Origin: an uncultured Microbacterium sp.
Lineage (GTDB): Bacteria; Actinomycetota; Actinomycetes; Actinomycetales; Microbacteriaceae
Assembly: GCF_937927635.1 (NCBI RefSeq)
Contig: NZ_CALBRW010000020.1
Span: forward strand, 1-64,000
Direction: 5' to 3'
Length of the DNA: 64,000 nucleotides
Shown here: piece after piece, positions 61,815 to 64,000 of the stretch
Position numbering within the stretch: position 1 is the first letter of the stretch
How the letters are laid out: the number at the start of each line of letters is the position of its first letter
Notes under the pieces: model-generated
Databases searched by the model: none
Seen by the model: only the letters and a program-made list of their open reading frames with translations
Told to the model about the DNA's origin: nothing
Made by a program: the position numbers and the translations under genes

Positions 61815-64000
61815 GTGACACCAGAACCGTGACCCTGCAGGTCAGCGGCATGATCCGCGCGACCTCCAAGAACGTCACCGAAGCCCACCTGAGCCGCCAA
61901 CCCGGGGTGATCGCCGTGGACGCGAACCCGGTCTCGCAGACCGCGACCGTCACCTACGACCCCGAGACCACCTCGGTCGCGCACCTGCAGCAGTGGGTCA
62001 TCGACTGCGGGTATCACTGCGCCGGCCAGTCCGTCCCCGACCATATCTGCGACCCCGCGCACGACCCGCACGACGAGGGTGCGCACGACCACAGCGCCCA
62101 CCACGGCCCCGCAGCTGAGGGCGCACAAGAACCGCACGCGAGTCACGACGCGCACGAGGGCCACACGGATGCCACGGGTCACGCCAGCCACGCGGGCCAT
62201 AAGGGTCCTGCGGGCTATCACGACGACCCCGTCCACGACCACGCCGCTGGCCACGACCACACGCACGCCCCGTCGGCGACGGCGGATGACGGTGAGCATG
62301 CCGGTCACCACGTCGAGCACGCCGGTCACACCGCGGCCGCGGGTGGGCACGATCATGGTGCAGCGTCGGGTCACAGTGCGCAGGAGATGATGGGCCACGG
62401 TGGGCATCACGGCGGGATGTCGATGGACGCGATGATCCGCGACATGCGCAACCGGTTCCTGGTCGCGCTGATCCTGTCGATCCCGATCACCCTGTGGTCT
62501 CCGATCGGGCGGGAGGTGATCGGATTCGAGGTGCCGGCACCGTTCGGGCTGCGCGATGACGTGTTCATGCTGATCCTGTCGCTGCCGGTGATCTTCTACT
62601 CGGCGTGGATCTTCTTCGACGGCGCCTACCGGGCGCTGCGCGCGAAGACCCTCGACATGATGGTGCTCGTCGCAGTCGGTGTCGGCGCCGGCTGGCTGTA
62701 CTCCCTCGCGGTCACCCTCACCGGCGGCGGTGAAGTGTTCTACGAAGCCGCCACGGTGCTTGCCACCTTCGTGCTGCTGGGGCATTGGGTGGAGATGCGC
62801 GCCCGCGGCGGCGCGAACGACGCCATCCGCACCCTCCTGGAGCTCGCACCCTCGCAGGCGGTCGTGATCCGTGACGGGCAGGAGGTCGAGATCCCCACCA
62901 GCGAGGTCGTCCCGGGGGATCTGATGCTGGTGCGGCCGGGGGCCAAGATCCCCACCGACGGTGTCGTGGAATCCGGAGAGTCCGAGGTGGACGAGTCGAT
63001 GGTCACCGGCGAGTCCATGCCGGTGGACAAAGCGCCCGGGTCGGAGGTGATCGGAGCGACCGTGAACACCGTCGGCACCCTCCGCGTCACAGCCACCAAA
63101 GTCGGCTCGGACACGGCGTTGGCGCAGATCGTGAAGCTCGTGCAGGAGGCGCAGAACTCCAAAGCCCCCGGGCAGCGCCTCGCCGACCGGGCAGCGTTCT
63201 GGCTCGTCCTGGTCGCCCTGATCGGCGGCACCCTCACCTTCCTGGTGTGGCTGCTCGCCGGCGCTGCAATCCCGATGGCGATCCTGTTCGCTATCACCGT
63301 CGTCGTCATCACCTGCCCCGACGCGCTCGGCCTCGCCACCCCGACGGCGATCATGGTCGGCACCGGGCTCGGCGCGAAACGGGGCGTGTTGTTCAAGAAC
63401 GCCTCCGGGATCGAAACCGCCGCCCACATCGACACGGTCGTGTTCGACAAGACCGGCACCCTCACCAAGGGGGAGCCGGAGGTCACCGACTACATCCCCG
63501 TCGGCGGCGACGACCTCGAGACTCTCTCCCTCGCGGTCGCGTTGGAGCGGGAATCCGAGCATCCTCTGGCGAAAGCGATCGTGAATTACGCCGACGCCCG
63601 CGACATCCCCCGTCGCACCGCGACCGCGTTCCGAAACGTCACCGGGCAGGGCGCGATCGCCACCGTCGACGGTCGACAGGTCGTCCTCGGCAACCCGCGC
63701 CTTCTCACCGGGGAGGGGATCGACATCAGCGGGGTGCAGGCCGCTCAGCAGGACCTGGCTGGGTCCGGCCGCACCGCGATCCTGTTCGCCGTGGACGGGC
63801 AAGTCGCCGGGATCATCGGTCTCGCCGACGCACCCCGGGACACCGCAAAGACCGCGATCGACGCTCTCCACGAGCAGGGCGTCGAGGTCGCAATGCTCAC
63901 CGGGGACAACAAGCCCACCGCCGACCGGATCGCCGCTCTCCTCGGCATCGACACCGTGATCGCGGATGTGCTCCCCGAGGACAAGTCCGCGAAGGTCGCC
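61811..64000 (+). CDS. Heavy-metal P-type ATPase with CPD motif, partial (runs off window)
   Basis: 730 residues are visible; the C-terminus lies beyond 64000. The N-terminal domain has the metal-domain fold (VTLQVSGM) but no CxxC; its only Cys residues are in VIDCGYHC near residues 67-72. A His-rich linker follows (about residues 75-215, for example HEGHTDATGHASHAGH). The membrane motif is CPD (residues 502-504), not CPC, CPH or SPC. DKTGT (Asp546) and the HP motif are intact. It therefore transports a metal through an unclassified P1B-type site. It is coupled to xfp by ATGA. Confidence 0.93.
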   Translation, partial: MSDTRTVTLQVSGMIRATSKNVTEAHLSRQPGVIAVDANPVSQTATVTYDPETTSVAHLQQWVIDCGYHCAGQSVPDHICDPAHDPHDEGAHDHSAHHGPAAEGAQEPHASHDAHEGHTDATGHASHAGHKGPAGYHDDPVHDHAAGHDHTHAPSATADDGEHAGHHVEHAGHTAAAGGHDHGAASGHSAQEMMGHGGHHGGMSMDAMIRDMRNRFLVALILSIPITLWSPIGREVIGFEVPAPFGLRDDVFMLILSLPVIFYSAWIFFDGAYRALRAKTLDMMVLVAVGVGAGWLYSLAVTLTGGGEVFYEAATVLATFVLLGHWVEMRARGGANDAIRTLLELAPSQAVVIRDGQEVEIPTSEVVPGDLMLVRPGAKIPTDGVVESGESEVDESMVTGESMPVDKAPGSEVIGATVNTVGTLRVTATKVGSDTALAQIVKLVQEAQNSKAPGQRLADRAAFWLVLVALIGGTLTFLVWLLAGAAIPMAILFAITVVVITCPDALGLATPTAIMVGTGLGAKRGVLFKNASGIETAAHIDTVVFDKTGTLTKGEPEVTDYIPVGGDDLETLSLAVALERESEHPLAKAIVNYADARDIPRRTATAFRNVTGQGAIATVDGRQVVLGNPRLLTGEGIDISGVQAAQQDLAGSGRTAILFAVDGQVAGIIGLADAPRDTAKTAIDALHEQGVEVAMLTGDNKPTADRIAALLGIDTVIADVLPEDKSAKVA

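Noticed and set aside
61511..63871. 786-residue minus-strand ORF at the right end
   Set aside because: Antisense of xfp and the P-type ATPase; those show full motif sets while this frame has none.

Overview
The window looks like a high-GC actinobacterial chromosome of the Microbacteriaceae type, with Microbacterium the best guess. The reasons are the gene order (parS, trxA/trxB, a DUF6049-like membrane protein, cca, rpsF-ssb-rpsR-rplI, dnaB), the frequent GGATGC/GCATCC word in the left half, and actinobacterial hallmarks such as a LAXTG surface anchor and a Cys36/His61/Cys65 CsoR. A perfect parS site at 124-139 and the trxAB block suggest that the left end is near the replication origin. This taxonomic call is inference from gene content, not from a database comparison.

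Left part, about 1-30.7 kb, is chromosomal backbone. It holds parS; trxB-trxA; the DUF6049-like protein; a methyltransferase; an LLM flavin oxidoreductase; a small P-loop NTPase; a FAD monooxygenase divergent from its probable TetR repressor; the CCA-adding enzyme; a dipeptide/oligopeptide ABC transporter operon; a GAF-type regulator with an aldehyde dehydrogenase and a DUF779 protein; two unknown genes; a VapBC-type toxin-antitoxin pair; the rpsF-ssb-rpsR-rplI operon behind a leader with a short upstream ORF; three secreted or surface proteins (one a Cys-less chaplin-like LAXTG protein); and dnaB behind a dense cluster of DnaA boxes.

Junction, about 30.7-31.9 kb. Directly at the dnaB stop codon lies one copy of a 38-bp imperfect direct repeat. 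The second copy is 543 bp further on. Between and beyond them are decayed genes: a winged-helix regulator fragment and an aldo/keto reductase with several frameshifts and a stop. This looks like the scar of mobile-element or recombination activity and marks the edge of an acquired region.

Right part, about 31.9-64 kb, is a copper-handling island. Core copper genes are csoR-copZ-copA-YHS protein, a DUF4396-multicopper oxidase fusion, a DUF305 lipoprotein, an F510_1955-like lipoprotein, three DUF6153-like membrane proteins that all end in LSISRT, and at the right edge a second P-type ATPase with a CPD motif and a very His-rich N-terminus (cut by the window end). CsoR-type palindromes sit in front of csoR, the oxidase, and the divergent DUF6153 pair. 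Around these are genes that could support the copper proteins or protect metabolism. Lnt and Lgt modify lipoproteins. An eight-gene minus-strand operon encodes an M23 peptidase, Lgt, ResB, CcsB, a small membrane protein, a TlpA/ResA lipoprotein, CcdA and a membrane protein with a CopC/FixH-like end. A type II GAPDH and a phosphoketolase could each replace or bypass the copper-sensitive GAPDH step. The most interesting idea here is that the island carries metabolic bypass genes together with copper export, oxidation and envelope-maturation genes. No tRNA, rRNA, integrase, transposase or CRISPR array was seen.
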